From contig WARS01000013.1 in assembly GCA_008933995.1 (NCBI GenBank), positions 6,486,329 through 6,550,328 on the forward strand: DNA of 64,000 nucleotides, given 5' to 3'. Under the pieces are notes generated by a model, which had not been told where the DNA came from, did not search any database, and saw only the letters and a list, made by a program, of their open reading frames with translations. Both the position numbers and the translations under genes were made by a program. The DNA comes from Datnioides undecimradiatus. Lineage: Eukaryota; Chordata; Actinopteri; Lobotiformes; Datnioididae. Positions 61,291-64,000 of the stretch are shown in pieces; the first letter of the stretch is position 1, and each line of letters begins with the position of its first letter.

Positions 61291-64000
61291 GGGGTGCTAG
61301 TAATTATACAGGAATATGAGACCCCAAGACTGAAGGGTTTGTTGGTCTGTAGGTAGTTTTCCTCATGTCCCCTTAGCTGACTGGCATTAGTGAGCCCCAA
61401 AGACTCTTTAATAACTGGGGAAAGGGTCAGGATCTCTAATTCTATGACTTTTCCAGAGCTGTCCATTTATGTGGTGACTGAGATCACCACCTCCAGTGGG
61501 CCGTGCCCTTGCTTTGTCACAGATCTGTAGCCTGAAGCGCAGTTGGGCAAGAAAATCAACCCCTGTGTCACAGTTAAAGTTATGAACTGCAAGGAATTCG
61601 AGGCACATTTCAGAACAACTCATGACTGGAAAAATCATTAGCTAGCTCTTAGATTTTTCAGAGGGGAAGATGAAGGGCCATAGGGAGCTGCTCAGAAACT
61701 CTTTAGTCATCGTTCCGTGGCTAGAAAGATTTAGACAAAAATAGCACTTTGCTTTCCCTGTATTTTAACTTAGTTTTCCTAGTGAGTGGCCTTTTGCCCT
61801 CTATCATTTTTCTACTTGGTTGGCTGTCGCCTTTGCGTAATGGAATGTACAGTAACAGCTTAATATTGCTGCAGATGTCTGTGAATATTGCCACCCCATC
61901 ATGGATTTTGTGAAAAGGATTCAGGAAGCTTTCCCTTTTTTAAAATACTCTCTGTGCTTGCAGAGTTGTCAGGGTGAACGTTTTTTTCCCCTCAGCTGAT
62001 TGCAGTTGTAAAATTGGTCTGTTTTTCTCTGACCTCTCAATAAATCCTGGTTTAAAAAAACCAATAATCTGCACCAGAAAACATTATATTTTGTAACGTG
62101 TATTTTTTTCCCTCTGTATTTAAAGGTAATTTTAAAAAATCTGGCTGCTTGGTTTTTGTTTCAAATGGCTTTGTGTTGGGGGTGGATCTAACGCTAGTGA
62201 CATTATTCAGACAAATCAGAACAGTTTTAAAATAATTCAGGTCACCAGTTTAATCACCGTTCTGTATCAAGTCTTTCATTAAAAAATGCTGCTGCCAGTC
62301 CACATTGTACTGGAAGATTTTATTGTTGGTGACAAATGGAAGAAATTCTCAATCAAATATTGTGTTTATTGAGCTTAAAACCATTGATAGGTGTCTTACT
62401 TAAATTAGAGACCAACAAGGCACGTGGATTTATAATATTTTTCATTGGAAAGTAATCTTTTTTTGCTTATCCATCATATTCCACATAAAATAATTCCCGT
62501 CTTTTTTAGAGTTATCACTTCACACTGACTGTGATCTGCATTCAGCGTCTCTGTCCACAGAAGCAGCTGTTCGTCGGCAGCAAGTCCCGGGGAGTTGAGA
62601 TTACAGCATCCAGCCGCCAAAGCAGAAAATGACTTAACCAAAATAGTTTTAATGCAGACTTCAGGGAAGAAATCAAGAGTTTGATTGAACGATCGATTGA
62701 CTGATTGTTTTTATTTCTGTGTAGCCATTGAGGAGAATCTGTCTGTGGTAAAACAGGCAAACTCACAGACAGTGAGCTGAATAATCAGGAAGGAAATAAG
62801 TTGAAATCACTTATAGAGTGGAATATTTGTGTTCTTATAAACTACTGTCAGTGCACATTTTGCCTTGCATTGGCATTTAAAATATAATTTTGAATATGAC
62901 TTATAAATTGAAAATGATGTGTGAATTGTTGATTCCTGTGTGTCGCTTATCAAAAGGCTGGAGAAACCTACCATGAATCAGCTTTAATCGGTGACTGTTT
63001 TAATGCAATTTACATTGTGCTTGGAGAAATCCCGCTCACAGAGCATCATGACCAGAGGGACTTAAACACATCAAATCTCAACAGATTACCAGATAATTGA
63101 AGCCAAGGCTAAACATGTTCATGGTCATTACTGGTTTTCTAACTTAGCCAACTTGTATGTGAAGGTATGCAAGATATTCTCAGACAGCTTAAAGGTTCAG
63201 AACACATGAGTGGGACTGAGCAGGCTCCGTCTACAATAAAACTTTATTGCCTCAGCTATTAGTCTTAAGATAATGAACACTCTGTGTCTTTGATAATTGT
63301 CCATGTTATCTTGTACATACATGTAACAGTGATAATGCCTGTCTGGTGTGCCAAACAAGGAAACACTGCACTCAGTGAACTATAAAGTCTGCGTGTACCT
63401 GTTTCTGACGGCAGCTCACAGGAGCGTGGTGTTCACACGGACAGAGTTGCTTCGGCTCTGCTACATTTATTTGGCCATCAATAAAAAGCATTGTTAATAA
63501 CTGAAGGGACAGGAGCGCTAGAAGGCTTTATAAAGAAAAATTATATCTTTTCAAGTCTGACCTAATTTACAAATAAAGACATGGTATCTGGACTGAAAGG
63601 TGTAATGTTGCTGGTATGATGTCGGTATGGCCATCAGCGGATCATTTTTACTGTCTTTTGCTATGAGCCATGTGTGTCACATGAAAAAATAGCCAACACA
63701 CTCAGTCTCTTGTGCCGCTGCAGCCATACATGAGCCCGCTGCTCATGTGAGCTGTGTTATTTTCATGCGTGACATTTTAGAAGCAAGTACTCGTGGCAGA
63801 ACTTGTGTTTGCAATATAAACTTCTGCACAGTGTAAATTTACTTGCACTACCACTAACTAACTTGCACTTAATCTACATAGCAGCCCTTCACAGTCAGAG
63901 CATCTGGATGCTTTAGTTCAGTGATTGTTGGGGTAAAAGCAAATCCTCCCCTCCAGGCAACCGGTAATAAGAAGGCTAAGTCAGACTGAATAGTGGAGTA

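Larger units (their letters stand above)
24400..64000 (+). other. foxj3: foxj3 transcript span (3' end beyond window)
   Basis: Predicted primary transcript: non-coding exon to 24735, intron 1 of about 27.9 kb, exon 2 at 52638-53142, and an intron that runs off the right edge. Reading 53143-64000 for the next exon, which should encode the rest of the forkhead helix 3 region (NSIRHNLSLNKCF in mammals), gave nothing, so the remaining exons lie outside. Confidence 0.6.
53143..64000 (+). other. foxj3: foxj3 intron 2, left part
   Basis: No supported exon on either strand. It contains the long GT microsatellite at 53983, a GC-rich patch at 60100-60400 and a probable interspersed repeat at 60915-61290. 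The open frames (up to about 140 codons) lack family resemblance and several are artefacts of the GT repeat. Confidence 0.6.

Noticed and set aside
53143-64000. Search for the next foxj3 exon (NSIRHNLSLNKCF region)
   Set aside because: No plus-strand segment encoding it with flanking splice sites was seen, so the exon is placed beyond the window.
1-64000. Bacterial-type systems, CRISPR arrays, viral genes, tRNA or rRNA genes
   Set aside because: The repeats present are dinucleotide microsatellites and dispersed animal repeats. All confident genes are spliced vertebrate orthologues, and nothing supports the other classes.

Overview
The window is ordinary vertebrate nuclear DNA, almost certainly from a ray-finned (teleost) fish. 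Genes are split into many short exons with GT-AG introns. Long AT-rich introns carry dinucleotide microsatellites, and several degenerate interspersed repeats look like families common in teleost genomes. The encoded proteins align from memory, almost end to end, with vertebrate orthologues. I see no bacterial, viral, plasmid or CRISPR features, and no tRNA or rRNA genes.

Layout, left to right. At 1-3997 lies the 5' region of emp3, with a TATA box and two candidate non-coding exons. emp3 (3998-5490, +) is a four-helix PMP22-family membrane protein in four coding exons. fam83e (6978-11815, +) is a DUF1669 scaffold gene in nine coding exons, with a nested interspersed repeat in its second intron. 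utp3/sas10 (13201-18280, +) is a small-subunit processome protein in 16 exons. ppcs (18757-20254, -) is phosphopantothenoylcysteine synthetase in three coding exons, and it converges on utp3. A gene-free stretch of about 4 kb follows, then a CpG-rich promoter and non-coding first exon of foxj3 (about 24400-24735, +). A first intron of nearly 28 kb leads to foxj3 exon 2 (52638-53142), which holds the start codon and the first half of the forkhead domain. The rest of the window (53143-64000) is the next foxj3 intron; the remaining exons lie beyond the right edge.

The genes do not form a pathway or operon. emp3 is a surface membrane protein, fam83e a putative kinase scaffold, utp3 acts in nucleolar ribosome biogenesis, ppcs in coenzyme A synthesis, and foxj3 is a transcription factor. 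What links them is conserved gene order: emp3 with fam83e, and ppcs with foxj3, are each neighbours in human on different chromosomes, so this locus joins blocks that are separate in mammals.

I found no previously undescribed biological system. The items most worth checking are the diverged DUF1669 core of fam83e, a 99-nt stop-free intron in utp3, a perfect 22-bp inverted repeat carrying TGACGTAA in the foxj3 intron, a candidate 37-nt cassette exon next to a G-quadruplex motif, and candidate conserved non-coding elements in the foxj3 intron. Exon boundaries come from reading frame plus splice consensus and give complete open frames. Non-coding exons and transcription starts are tentative.
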